Shown in pieces: positions 8,781 through 18,752 of a DNA stretch of 64,000 bases. Position 1 is the stretch's first letter. Every line of letters starts with the position of its first letter. The stretch spans positions 12,743-76,742 of the forward strand of contig JBJEVT010000003.1 of the NCBI GenBank assembly GCA_051884615.1. The letters run 5' to 3'. Origin of the DNA: UBA1724 sp051884615 (lineage in GTDB: Bacteria; Verrucomicrobiota; Lentisphaeria; Oligosphaerales; Oligosphaeraceae). A program made the translations under genes and the position numbers. The notes beneath the pieces were generated by a model. The model was not told the DNA's origin and did no database searches. It saw only the letters and a program-made list of their open reading frames with translations.

Positions 8781-10793
8781 AGTTCTTTTCTCGTGGCTCC
8801 CTGCGTCTCCCCCCTCCTCCTTTTGTTCCTCCGTGGGCACCCAGCCATCGTCCCTCGGGGCATTGGGGATTGTTTTTCTTTCGGTCATCAAATCCTTTTG
8901 GAGTTGGACCATATCCCGGAATCCCCCCAGGAGGAACATCAGCGTTGTCGCGCCCCCCACCACCAATCCTCCGGCCACATACCAGAACCAGAAATTCGCC
9001 CACCGTTCTTCGGACATAAGATTCAGGCCTTCCAGGAATGCCAAAAGGATACCCACGGCGAACCAGAGGAGGGTCCATCCCAGGCTGGCGAAGAAGAGGA
9101 ACTTATCTCCCGTGGTAAACTCCTCGCTCCACCCTAGGGCGCGGAGTCCCTTGGCGGGGTGTGCGCTTTGGGCGTCGGCATATTGGTTGCGGTGGAGCAT
9201 ACGATCGAGGCAGAACTCCCTTCTTCCCGTCCAGAGACGTTCCAGGAAGGAACCTAGGAGATAACTCACCACGGCCCCGGCGATGGAGAGGGCGAAGCCC
9301 CACTGTTCATTGAGGAGAGGTCTACCCTGGGCGTTTTGGAACCAAGGAGGTAGCAGATGGCACAAGAGGATGTTTCCCGTGGCCAAGAGGGAGCCCAGGA
9401 TGAGGGCGCACCAGGCTCCGAGGGTAGTTCCCCCTTTCCAATAGAGTCCTCCAATGATCACAGCCCCGGCGCCGCCCAGGAAGATGGCCCCGGTGATATT
9501 GCAATAGAGCATGATGTATTGGGTTTGTCGATAGAAGAGGCTAATCAAGAAGGCGAGGATTCCCACGGAAGCGATGGAAATGCGCAGTGCCAGGAGATGG
9601 GCTTTGGGAGAGAAAGGCTTCTTTCTGAGGGGCATGAGAATATCTTGGACCATGATGCTGCCCCAGCTATGCATATAGGTATTGTCCGTACTCAACATCG
9701 CAGCGAACATCACCGCCACAAAGAGTCCCATCATTCCCGGGGGAAGGAGTTTCAGCAGAGCCATAGGCACCACCAGCTGTTCCCGGATTTGAGGATTCTT
9801 CACCGTGTCCAAGGTCTGCTGCACCTGACGCCCCAAGGGGAGGAAATCGGGATGATGCATGACCACCAGGGCGCAGACGGGAATGAACAGATATAGGATG
9901 TTCTGGACAATGGCCCTCCAGTTTCCCAGCAATCCCGCCATTTTCTGTTCATGGGGGGATTTGGCAGCCACCTGGAATCCCTGGGAGCCCAGCCATGCGC
10001 CCACGCTATAGAATGCGGCGACGGTGTTGATCAGGAAAAACCAGGGATTGAAATCCCGCACTGCCCCGGTGTGGAAGGGATTGACCAGGGAGGCTTGGGG
10101 TGCTTGTTCTCCCAGGGAGACCAGTGTGGAGACGATGGTCTCTCGGGAGAAACGGGTGAAGAAGAAGATTAGGATCGCCAGGAAGACCAGATTGCAGAAC
10201 ATTCCCTGAAGGAAATCCGTGACCATGATGGCCACCTGTCCTCCGGAAATGGCGAACCAGGCTCCCAGAGCCAAGGCGGCGGCCATGAGCAAGGGGAGAG
10301 TCTGAAATTCTGTGCCCCAGAGAGAGAATTGTTCGGGGATCCCGCAGAAATAGAGGAAGAACCGGAGGGAGACGGCGGGGAAGATCCCGTAGTTTGCCAC
10401 TCCAGAGATCCAGGCCAGACAGCCAGCGAAGATGCGAAACCGTCGGCTATACCGCATTTCCAGAAACTGGGGAAGCGTCAGGGCACGGGTTTCCCGGAAG
10501 CGGTAGAGAACCCATCCCGAGAGAGCGGCCACAATGCCGGTAACGCCAGACAAAAAGCCCCACCAGACAGGAGGGAAGCCGGCGGCATAACTCATCTCGA
10601 AAGCGGCGATGATGGTGACCGCCCCCACCCCGGACATGCCCGAGGAAATCGCCAGAAGATATCGTCCTCCCAGGCGTCCTGCCGCGAGAAAATCCGTGCA
10701 GGAATGGACATGGCGGCGGAAGTGGCGGAGAGTGAGAATCAGGGCCAGAAGCAAGAGTCCCAGAATGGTCCAATCCACGGGATGCATGTTCAT
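8772..10793 (-). CDS. sodium:solute symporter family transporter (SSS)
   Basis: A 673-aa integral membrane protein with about 13 hydrophobic helices and the SSS-family layout (SGMSGVGAVTIIAAFEMSYA early on, then FAAMLSTDNTYMHSWGS, a form of the family signature). Such proteins import sugars, amino acids or other small solutes with Na+. In this operon a mono- or oligosaccharide released by the GH38-type enzyme is the most likely substrate, by inference. The last 100 residues are a charged cytoplasmic tail. A strong AAGGAGG precedes the start. The start overlaps the stop of the metallophosphoesterase gene (ATGA). Confidence 0.88.
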   Translation of the reverse strand: MNMHPVDWTILGLLLLALILTLRHFRRHVHSCTDFLAAGRLGGRYLLAISSGMSGVGAVTIIAAFEMSYAAGFPPVWWGFLSGVTGIVAALSGWVLYRFRETRALTLPQFLEMRYSRRFRIFAGCLAWISGVANYGIFPAVSLRFFLYFCGIPEQFSLWGTEFQTLPLLMAAALALGAWFAISGGQVAIMVTDFLQGMFCNLVFLAILIFFFTRFSRETIVSTLVSLGEQAPQASLVNPFHTGAVRDFNPWFFLINTVAAFYSVGAWLGSQGFQVAAKSPHEQKMAGLLGNWRAIVQNILYLFIPVCALVVMHHPDFLPLGRQVQQTLDTVKNPQIREQLVVPMALLKLLPPGMMGLFVAVMFAAMLSTDNTYMHSWGSIMVQDILMPLRKKPFSPKAHLLALRISIASVGILAFLISLFYRQTQYIMLYCNITGAIFLGGAGAVIIGGLYWKGGTTLGAWCALILGSLLATGNILLCHLLPPWFQNAQGRPLLNEQWGFALSIAGAVVSYLLGSFLERLWTGRREFCLDRMLHRNQYADAQSAHPAKGLRALGWSEEFTTGDKFLFFASLGWTLLWFAVGILLAFLEGLNLMSEERWANFWFWYVAGGLVVGGATTLMFLLGGFRDMVQLQKDLMTERKTIPNAPRDDGWVPTEEQKEEGGDAGSHEKRTIL

Positions 10794-12160
10794 GGCAGCA
10801 CCTCCTTTTCTTTCCCCAAGAGGCGCACTTTTCGGAGGAAGGCGCCGAAGCCATCCTGGGGAGTCCTGTCGCAGACCTCCAGGAAAAGGAGTCCGTATTT
10901 CCCCTCTTCCGGCACCTCCCAGGAGATGATTTTCCGGGGAATGCGCCCCCGGGAATCAAAAATTTCCTCTAGGGCCTCCGGGGAGAGTCCTCCTCTGAGG
11001 CGACAATCGGATTCCACCTCCAGCTCCACCGTGAGAGGGGCATAGGCGGCGTACTCCACCACGGGGATGACGAGAAGCATCCGCCCGTCCCCGTCCACAT
11101 AGCAATAGTCTGGATGTTCTCCCACCCCCCTCCATTCCCACGCCATTTCCTGGAGTTGGCCTCCCTGCCATTCTTGCAAGAGGAGACGGGGATCCAGAGG
11201 GCCATTCTCATAGAGGGGCCACTCCCTCCAGGGAGGATCCACCCGTGCCACAGGAGGGGACTCCCGGAATCTCCAAAGGACAGTGGCCAGCATTTTTTCC
11301 TTATCCAAGAAGAGAAGACGGAGAGAAGGAGTGTCATACCCGTAGGCGCTGCTGCCCGCCGTATGGGTCAGCATGGGACGGAGGGGATATCCCGGGCAGG
11401 AAAGTTGGAAGAGGAAATTGGCGTGTGCGTGTCCACTGACCATCCAGATCTCCTGTTCTCCCATCCCCGTGGTTCGGAGGAGAGTTTCCCGCAGAGGGCG
11501 TATTGGCTCCCAACCGGGTTGCTGTACCAGGGAATGATGGGTAAGGATCAGGAGGGGAGCCCCCCCTGCCTCCGCCACCCCTTGGCGAAGCAGGCTCTGT
11601 TGCGTCTCGGAAAGAGTTCCCTGGCGTCCCGTGTCCAACCCCACAATCGTCCATCCTCCCACCTTCCGTATGGGTTGCTTTGTCCATGCCTCTTCCAGAA
11701 TTTGCTCCATGGCCTCCCGGTCGTCGTGGTTTCCCGGGATGGCCATCACGGGGAGGGTTCCCGGCAGTTGGGAAAAAAGCTCCTTGAGTTGTCCATAGGC
11801 CTCGGGAGTGCCTTGATGTACCAGGTCCCCCGCCAGGAGAACCATGGAAGGGGCGGGATCCAGGCGCTTTAGGAAATCCACTAGTGCTTCTACATCCTCT
11901 GGCACATTTTTGGCGTAGACTCCATCCGTTGCCTGGGCATCCCTCGATTCCGGAGGAAAGAAATGGAGGTCGGAAATCAAGACAAGATAGGGAGTGTCCT
12001 CAGGGAGGGAGAGTTCACGGGCGATTTCCGCCACGGAAGAGGCAGAGAACTCCCGCCCAAAGCCGAAATTTCCTTTCGGAGACTCGTCGGTAGTCCGGGC
12101 ATGGAGGGAGGCCAGGAGCAGAAGACAGAGGAAGAAGACAGCGGCACGAGGCATCATCAT
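10790..12160 (-). CDS. exported calcineurin-type metallophosphoesterase
   Basis: A 456-aa protein with an N-terminal signal peptide (hydrophobic core at about residues 7-19, ending LHA). The metal-binding motifs of calcineurin-like phosphoesterases appear in order: DLH at 64-66, GDLVHQ at 111-116, GNHDD at 143-147, then LTHHS and GHAH. The last 150 residues form an uncharacterised C-terminal domain. It probably removes phosphate from a glycan, nucleotide or phospholipid outside the cytoplasm. Three consecutive ATG codons (12160, 12157, 12154) follow an AGGA; the first was chosen. It overlaps the symporter start by 4 bp. Confidence 0.82.
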   Translation of the reverse strand: MMMPRAAVFFLCLLLLASLHARTTDESPKGNFGFGREFSASSVAEIARELSLPEDTPYLVLISDLHFFPPESRDAQATDGVYAKNVPEDVEALVDFLKRLDPAPSMVLLAGDLVHQGTPEAYGQLKELFSQLPGTLPVMAIPGNHDDREAMEQILEEAWTKQPIRKVGGWTIVGLDTGRQGTLSETQQSLLRQGVAEAGGAPLLILTHHSLVQQPGWEPIRPLRETLLRTTGMGEQEIWMVSGHAHANFLFQLSCPGYPLRPMLTHTAGSSAYGYDTPSLRLLFLDKEKMLATVLWRFRESPPVARVDPPWREWPLYENGPLDPRLLLQEWQGGQLQEMAWEWRGVGEHPDYCYVDGDGRMLLVIPVVEYAAYAPLTVELEVESDCRLRGGLSPEALEEIFDSRGRIPRKIISWEVPEEGKYGLLFLEVCDRTPQDGFGAFLRKVRLLGKEKEVLP

Positions 12161-12180
12161 ATTTCCTTTTTTGAAGGGCA

Positions 12181-15100
12181 TCAGCGGGTTGCGTCCACCT
12201 GCAAGGTCTTTCCCTGGGCGGTAATCCACATCCCTGCGCCGGAATTCACCCGGAGGAGGCAATCAAACTCGGGAAAATTTTCTGTTTGGGAGAAGGCGGG
12301 ATGAGAGCGAAGACGGACAAGTTTGGCCACGGGCAGGGGGTTGTGCACGCGGAAGGAGACACCCCGGGAGGAAACACCCGCAAACTCCAGACGGATGTCC
12401 GGATTGTCGCAAAGAATGGGATTCCCCAGAATGACCTCGCCGGACACCCCCGCAGGCAGGGCAAAATACCCCACGCCCTCGTCATCCACAGGGAGAGGAT
12501 GCCATTCGTCCCCCTTCCACAAAGCCAAGGCACTCCCATGGGGATTCAGTCCCCGTATCCGCAAGGGCAGAGGATCCTCCGATCCCCTGTCGAGACAACG
12601 CCAAACCACAGCCCCCTCCTCCGCTTGAAAATCCAGTCCTTCCGCCTCTTCCAGGAGGCTTCCCTGGAGTGCCCCCCCGAAAGCCTTCTTCCCTCTTCCC
12701 AGCACCTCCTCTTTCCGCACCGACAACTCCTCCGGCCCGGAAAAGGCTTTCTGGGACAATTGCACCAGGAAGGAGAAGCGCCGCACCTGCCCTTTCTCCC
12801 AAGAAACGGGGGGAAGATAGACGCCCACCCGTTCCCGGCAATTCCATGCGTTCGTCACGTCCAAACGGAGGTCTAGCCTTTCTTCCTGAAGGGAGAAAAG
12901 AAGAGGGACAGCCAGATCACTGGGGAAGAGCGCCACGCCCCCCCGGGGAGCCAGAGGGAGGGAAAGGGGGAGGGAAAGGGAAGAGAGCTCCCCCGTTTCC
13001 CTTCCGGAGGGAGTCTCCACCACATACTTCCAGCGCGCAGGCAGAGAGGGCATGAGCCCCAGGCTCATCAGACGCAGGGAAACCACCTCCTCTGCCGCCA
13101 GGGCCTTCTGCGCCCGCAGTTCCAGTTCCACGCGCACCGTCGTCTCTCCCTTGGGAGAAGGCCGGAAGGCCGTCAAATCCACCTGGGAAGCCAGGATCCC
13201 TTCCGGCTCTTGGAAGCGGTATCGAATGTGATTGGCCTCTCCCGAAGCGGAGACAATGGACATGGCAGCCGCCATGTGGTCCTCCTGCGTTCCCTCCTTC
13301 CTTTGGAGGACAGGCATGGGCTGGAACGCCTTGCATACCTGGATGATTCCGGTTTCAATCACCCGGGGCACCAGATTCCGGGCATCCTGCATGATGCCCA
13401 ACTGACCTTGGGCCTCCCCGGTATGCCAGTAGGAATGTTGGAGATACAATTCCCGTTCGTCCCGCACAAAAGCACTGGGGGCCTGGGAGACGGAGCAGAT
13501 GGAGTTCTGGTTGTCGGCACACATCAATCCCCGCATCCGCTCATCCGTGAAGGAGTAGGAGCCCGTGGCAGCCCAGGTGCCGTCTTCCCCTTCCAACACC
13601 CAGTACAAGGCCATCTGACGGTCGACGCGGACCGGTTCATGCCATTCCACCTGGGCGCTATGGGGATAGAAACGACGCAAGATTCTTCCCCCGCCGTAGA
13701 GGGTGGCCTGCACAATAGGGTGGGTATAGGAGGCCTTCAGGGAAGCCACCGTCCAAAGTCCCTCTCGAAAGACCTCGCCGTTCCCCGGTTCTCCGTCCCG
13801 TGTCAGATCGGAGGAGAAGGAGACCTGTTGGAATCGTGGGCCGGAGCTAGCGCAGGAAGCGTAGGAGAAATCCCAGGGTTTTTCCCCTGGGGGGGTAGGA
13901 ATTTCCAGGTGCCATCCTTCCCATTTTCCCGGCGTCTTCCAGGTGGCCATTCCCCGAGGCTGGGGGGCATAGCCCTCCGCCGTCAAGCGCAGGAATTGTT
14001 CCTGCGCCCTCTTGGGGTTCTCCGAAAGATCCCATCCTCTCCAGAATCGCAAATGCCAGGGTGCCATTTCGTTGTGGGGATTGGGCAGAAGATTTCCCAC
14101 CACCCGGCTCCCCCCAGCCAACTCTCCGCCAAAGAATTTCCAGAAGAGTTCCCGAGGATTTCTCTGTTCTTCCCGGGTTGGCATCCGTTGGATGGGGCCG
14201 GCGAACCAGGCTCGTTCCCCCGGAGTTCCTGGACTCTCCTCCCTTTCCCAGAGGAATCCGGGAATGGCTTGAAAGCCTCCCCGGGAAAAAGAGTGGCAAG
14301 CTTGGGAAAGCCGGGCGAAGCTTTCGCTTTCCGTCCCCCGCTGGAGCAAAATCAGGAAATCCATTCCCATCCCCTCTGCAGCTTCCTGCAAGGATTTCTC
14401 CTGTCCCTCTGGGGCCAGACAGACGACACCCCGATGCCATTGACGCTCTTCTGGCAGCAATTCCATCCCGAAGGCGGGATTTCCATATTGCGCCACAAGC
14501 TGATCGGGCGTCAGGGACGGGGCCCCTTCTTGAAAGAGCCAAAGCTCAGAGAGAAGAGTGAATTCTCCCGTTCCCCCCTCGCTCCGACGGAAATCCAGCA
14601 AGGCATATCCTTGTTCCAAGGCTTCGGGAGGGAGTTCCCAGAGCTGGAAAAACGGCCCCTCCTTCTGGTCCAAGCGTGGCAAAGGCAATTCCCCCAACAG
14701 ATGACTCGTGCCGTCGGCGTCAACCCAGGAGACCACCAAATCCCGGGCTCCCTCCGGTTGGGTGCTCCAAACCAAAAGCCCCACCAGGCAACGACGATCC
14801 CCTTGCAAGTCATCAAAACGATAGCGGAATCCCCCCTCATCTGCCCCTCGCCCACTGGCCGCGGTGGGATGGAAAATGTCCATCCAGGGCCGCCGCACCA
14901 GCCAGTTCCGGGAGGGCTCTGGCAGACGTCCCTGCCCGACCTTCCGCCGATATAGCACATCCGTCACACCTCCCACTTGGACATAGCCTTTTACGCCAAA
15001 GCCTTCGGGCACGCGTTCCTCCATCACCTGGCGATACCATTGACGGAGATCCTGGCTCACCGACACATTTCCCCGGGTTCTGGGAGAAAGAGGGGGGGTC

Positions 15101-16017
15101 TTTTGCGGGATGGTCGGCGGAGGAGCATTCCGGGCCGCATAGCGAAGCAGATTCGCCATCAAGGCCAGCCCATGGCCCTCCCGCAAGACAAATCCCTCTC
15201 CGAAAGCCCAGTGGAAGGCGTCGTAGAAAAAATAGCGGGAGGCGGTGGTGAAGAGAGCCAATGTTCCCTTGCCCACTTCCCGGAGGGCCAGAAAAGGAGG
15301 ACGTTCCCGCCAGAGCCCCTCCTGGGGCATTCCCGTCGCCATGCTTGCCCGAAGATAGGAGCCGCAACTCTCCTCTCCCGTCACCAGGATGGTCCATTCC
15401 GATGATGGCTGGCTCATGGTGTAGGTGCGCACATAGGCATAGCTAAAATCCAGGGGAAGATAGAGAAAGGGGATTTCCCGGGTGACGGGATGGCTCCGAT
15501 GCAAAGCCGTGGTCTTCAGATATCGGTAAGCCAGTCCACGCACCTGCACCAGAGTGTTTTCGGGGCGTCGATCCATAGGGATGTCATTGCAGACCCTCAC
15601 CCCATATCGTTCTAGAAAAGGATTGAGCTGGCGAGGAAAATCATCTATGGCATAGTAGCTGGGACCGGGAAGCAAAATCAGGCCTCCTCCCTCCCGGAGA
15701 TATTCGTCCAACCACTCCCCCAATTCCGGGGTGATGGCCTGGGTTCCGGCATGCAATTGGGGGATCATGCCCACCACCAGAGGATACTGGCGGAGTTTTT
15801 CCCGGGTCACTTCCTGATAATAGCCGAAATCCAGGTCGAATCCCTCCTGCGCATAGGCCTCCACGGCGACAGGATCCAGCCCGTCCAGTCCCTGGCTGGC
15901 CGTATCCAGGGAGGCGAGACAGAGGACAGGGATTCTCTCTTTTCCGGGAAGGAGCGGCGAAAAAAGGAATCCAGCGGCTAAGAAGAGCAGGGGAAGAATG
16001 GAGAAGCAACGGTTCAT
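12181..16017 (-). CDS. very large exported protein with a GATase-like N-terminal region
   Basis: A 1278-aa protein with a clear signal peptide (hydrophobic residues about 5-21). Residues 25-300 look like the flavodoxin/glutamine-amidotransferase-type fold often found N-terminally in glycan-active enzymes of this bacterial group: LREGGGLILLPG, then GKGTLALFTTASRYFF. The middle and C-terminal parts appear to be beta-rich modules, including GTWAATGSYSFTDERM. I see no catalytic motif that assigns a glycoside hydrolase family. It overlaps the next upstream gene by 4 bp. The N-terminal 300 residues resemble those of that neighbour, so the two are probably distant paralogues. Confidence 0.6.
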   Translation of the reverse strand: MNRCFSILPLLFLAAGFLFSPLLPGKERIPVLCLASLDTASQGLDGLDPVAVEAYAQEGFDLDFGYYQEVTREKLRQYPLVVGMIPQLHAGTQAITPELGEWLDEYLREGGGLILLPGPSYYAIDDFPRQLNPFLERYGVRVCNDIPMDRRPENTLVQVRGLAYRYLKTTALHRSHPVTREIPFLYLPLDFSYAYVRTYTMSQPSSEWTILVTGEESCGSYLRASMATGMPQEGLWRERPPFLALREVGKGTLALFTTASRYFFYDAFHWAFGEGFVLREGHGLALMANLLRYAARNAPPPTIPQKTPPLSPRTRGNVSVSQDLRQWYRQVMEERVPEGFGVKGYVQVGGVTDVLYRRKVGQGRLPEPSRNWLVRRPWMDIFHPTAASGRGADEGGFRYRFDDLQGDRRCLVGLLVWSTQPEGARDLVVSWVDADGTSHLLGELPLPRLDQKEGPFFQLWELPPEALEQGYALLDFRRSEGGTGEFTLLSELWLFQEGAPSLTPDQLVAQYGNPAFGMELLPEERQWHRGVVCLAPEGQEKSLQEAAEGMGMDFLILLQRGTESESFARLSQACHSFSRGGFQAIPGFLWEREESPGTPGERAWFAGPIQRMPTREEQRNPRELFWKFFGGELAGGSRVVGNLLPNPHNEMAPWHLRFWRGWDLSENPKRAQEQFLRLTAEGYAPQPRGMATWKTPGKWEGWHLEIPTPPGEKPWDFSYASCASSGPRFQQVSFSSDLTRDGEPGNGEVFREGLWTVASLKASYTHPIVQATLYGGGRILRRFYPHSAQVEWHEPVRVDRQMALYWVLEGEDGTWAATGSYSFTDERMRGLMCADNQNSICSVSQAPSAFVRDERELYLQHSYWHTGEAQGQLGIMQDARNLVPRVIETGIIQVCKAFQPMPVLQRKEGTQEDHMAAAMSIVSASGEANHIRYRFQEPEGILASQVDLTAFRPSPKGETTVRVELELRAQKALAAEEVVSLRLMSLGLMPSLPARWKYVVETPSGRETGELSSLSLPLSLPLAPRGGVALFPSDLAVPLLFSLQEERLDLRLDVTNAWNCRERVGVYLPPVSWEKGQVRRFSFLVQLSQKAFSGPEELSVRKEEVLGRGKKAFGGALQGSLLEEAEGLDFQAEEGAVVWRCLDRGSEDPLPLRIRGLNPHGSALALWKGDEWHPLPVDDEGVGYFALPAGVSGEVILGNPILCDNPDIRLEFAGVSSRGVSFRVHNPLPVAKLVRLRSHPAFSQTENFPEFDCLLRVNSGAGMWITAQGKTLQVDATR

Positions 16018-18752
16018 CGTGTAGGCTCCAAGGAAATGCAGTATTCTAGGGAGAGGCTCTCTCCCGGGGAAACATTACGGATCTCCTGCCAGGCATAGGC
16101 CAGAAGGAATCCTTCCTCCCCCCAGCGCCAGGCATGCACCCTCCAGGAACCAGCCATCTCCGGGGAAGGATGAAAATGGTAGACACCGCAGGGATCCCCT
16201 GTGATTTCCAATGCCTCCTTGAAGTCAAGGGACGGACCACAGGACGCTTTTCTCAAAAGGGAAGGACAGTTCTGAATGTCCCATTCCTTACTCTCGGGCA
16301 AGGGGGAAATGCCCGGCTGAAGCAACTCCTCCAGGGGAACGCCATTCAAACGCAGCCCCGGCTTGAGAAGATGGAGGGACTGCCCCACCACCACCCCCTC
16401 TTTCGGAACAGCGTATCTCCGCAGGAAATGAAGAACAAGGTGAAAACGCACCTCCACGGAAGAACGGGGAAGCCAACGGGGAATCTCCAACTCCCCCTCC
16501 AGCCACCAGAGACGACTCCTTTGGGTAACCCAGGTGGGCCGAAAACATCGCCCCCCATGCCCCCGCCACACAGCCCCGGAATGCTCTTGCCAACTGCCTC
16601 GACAAAGGCAGGAGAGACGATGCTCCTCTGCCGTGCATCGCCCCAACCAACGCTCCTGGTCGTTCAGATAATCCCACCGTCCCCCAGGAAGGAAAGCCAA
16701 GGGACTGGGATGGAAAGACTTGAAATTTGCGGTCATGCTCGAGACCTCAATGCCGGAGGGCATCAAAGAGGACCAAGGGACGGAGGAGGTGAGCCGCACA
16801 TAATCCCCCCAGGCGAAGCCACAGGTCACGAAACCATAGGGTTCATAGAAACGGCGGCCAATGCCCAGCATCCCCCGTTCCTCCTCCTGGAAGACGTTGT
16901 GATAGTCATTCATCTGATCGCTTCCCAGGTGAGCCCAGAAATGCCGATTTCTCGTATACAAGGGATAACTGGCGATCAATCGGCTTCCATCCTCACACTG
17001 GGCAGACAGGGTCAATCGCAGATCCTCGTGCAACACCAAGGTTTCCCGATGGCGAAACACCCTTTCCCCTCCCCCATACCTCCGGAATTCCTGGGTGCCA
17101 TTCTTCACCACAATCCATTGAAAAGGAGAATCTGACTCCAAGGAGATTTCCAAGGTGGCGGTCTCTCCCTCGTCCCATTCATACCAATATCCTTCCCAAT
17201 CGTCGTCCATCAATCCCGGCCCATACAACCCGAAATCCCGCAGACGGCAGGCGCCGGTGGCCACAAAGGTACGATGGCGATTTTCCGTCACTCCCTTTCG
17301 CCATTCTGTCACAGAGGGAGCCAGCACATAGGTATGCCATCGCTCCCGGGCAGGGTCCTTCCCCCGATTGACGGTGACCGGACTGAGAGCACTGACGCTG
17401 CCCACCCGTCGAAGATACTCTTCCAAGGAGGATTTCCCTGTATATTCCACCAAGTTATACCCTCCTTGGCGCCACAAGGGATAGCGGTTTTTCCCCGTGC
17501 GGGCATAGACGGCGGCGTAGCCGTTCCGCTTCACCAGCAGGTCTTCCAGCAGATTGGAATGGGGATAGCGGAGGCGCTGCTCCGGAAGATCCTCCACGGA
17601 AAAGACCACACTGGCATTCCCCTCCTCGTCCACCTGCTCGTACCCAGGCTCCACTACCAGCGCACTCTGCCGCCCGCACCACTCCCGGAACGCTTTCCAC
17701 CCCTCTGGCGTAAGGGAGGCATAATTCTCCAAAAGGATGAGAATCTCCACACCTGCCGCCACGCTGCGATGGCAAAACTCCTCTCGGTCCATGCCAGCAG
17801 GCAAACTTCCCAAAAACATCCGGAAAGGGTGGCGGCGATGCAATCTGGACTGTTCTTCCTCGGAGACGCACCGGAAGGAGAATCGTCGTTCCCCTTCCCC
17901 CTCGGAAGACAAGGAACAAAGACTCTTCGCCGGCTCCACTTTCGTCTTTTCGCTGGCTGTCCGCCCAAAAAGTGCCAAAAGAAATGCCAATCCCGCTCCC
18001 TCCCTCTGCTCCAGAAGATAGCCTTGGAAGCGCTCAAGATAGCCACTGGAGAGCCAAAGGGGAGCCGAAGCAGGGAAAAGCACCACCTGCCCTGCCCCGT
18101 AGGAACGGGTGGCGGCGAAGACCGGCGCCCTCACGGCACCGGCTCCCCCATGGGCGTAATTCCCCTGGGAGAAGGGAGCACTGACACAACTTTCCGCTCC
18201 CCGGAGCAGGGGTGACCAGGCGGAAGAAAGGTGTTGACAGGTCAATTGCTGGGTGCCGTGTCCGCCACCCACCACCACCTCCAACGCAGAAATGCCGGGA
18301 ACAAAACACTGCGCCAGCACCGTATCCCCCCCATCCAGATTGGGAATTCTTCCCCGGCGCGAAGGATTCTCCTCCCGGATTTCGTTGAAGACGCATTGTG
18401 CCTCCAGAGGGGCCAGCAATTCCGCCAGGGTTCCCTCGCTTCGCCCATAGGATTCCGAGAAGAAAATCATCAATCCCATCCCCTGCGACACTCCATGGAG
18501 AATGGGCGGGATCCATTGGCGGAAAAGCGCGCTGTCATCCTGGCCGTGTCCTGGCATGGGAGTGCGCATCAGCACCAGGCAATGACACTCCCGAAGATGG
18601 GACTCTCCCAATTGGGAGAGAAAACATCCGTGGCACTGGAATCCCCGGGCCTCCAATCTGCGCACCAGTTCCGGATCCAGAAGATGACGGAATTGTCCTT
18701 CCCCACTGGCTGAGGCGACAAATAAGAGTTGACGAGGACGTGAACTATCCAT
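16014..18752 (-). CDS. large uncharacterised protein, probable paralogue of the downstream neighbour
   Basis: A 912-aa protein without an obvious signal peptide. Its first 280 residues have the same plan as the adjacent 1278-aa protein: a Rossmann/GATase-like region with VSQGMGLMIFFSES, and later GAGQVVLFPASAPLW where the neighbour has GKGTLALFTTASRYF. The rest looks beta-rich with many Trp and Tyr residues, suggesting carbohydrate contact. No known catalytic motif is visible. Its start lies inside the end of the GH38-type gene (8-bp overlap), and its stop overlaps the next gene. Tight coupling in a glycan operon suggests a role in breakdown of the same polymer. Confidence 0.55.
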   Translation of the reverse strand: MDSSRPRQLLFVASASGEGQFRHLLDPELVRRLEARGFQCHGCFLSQLGESHLRECHCLVLMRTPMPGHGQDDSALFRQWIPPILHGVSQGMGLMIFFSESYGRSEGTLAELLAPLEAQCVFNEIREENPSRRGRIPNLDGGDTVLAQCFVPGISALEVVVGGGHGTQQLTCQHLSSAWSPLLRGAESCVSAPFSQGNYAHGGAGAVRAPVFAATRSYGAGQVVLFPASAPLWLSSGYLERFQGYLLEQREGAGLAFLLALFGRTASEKTKVEPAKSLCSLSSEGEGERRFSFRCVSEEEQSRLHRRHPFRMFLGSLPAGMDREEFCHRSVAAGVEILILLENYASLTPEGWKAFREWCGRQSALVVEPGYEQVDEEGNASVVFSVEDLPEQRLRYPHSNLLEDLLVKRNGYAAVYARTGKNRYPLWRQGGYNLVEYTGKSSLEEYLRRVGSVSALSPVTVNRGKDPARERWHTYVLAPSVTEWRKGVTENRHRTFVATGACRLRDFGLYGPGLMDDDWEGYWYEWDEGETATLEISLESDSPFQWIVVKNGTQEFRRYGGGERVFRHRETLVLHEDLRLTLSAQCEDGSRLIASYPLYTRNRHFWAHLGSDQMNDYHNVFQEEERGMLGIGRRFYEPYGFVTCGFAWGDYVRLTSSVPWSSLMPSGIEVSSMTANFKSFHPSPLAFLPGGRWDYLNDQERWLGRCTAEEHRLSCLCRGSWQEHSGAVWRGHGGRCFRPTWVTQRSRLWWLEGELEIPRWLPRSSVEVRFHLVLHFLRRYAVPKEGVVVGQSLHLLKPGLRLNGVPLEELLQPGISPLPESKEWDIQNCPSLLRKASCGPSLDFKEALEITGDPCGVYHFHPSPEMAGSWRVHAWRWGEEGFLLAYAWQEIRNVSPGESLSLEYCISLEPTR

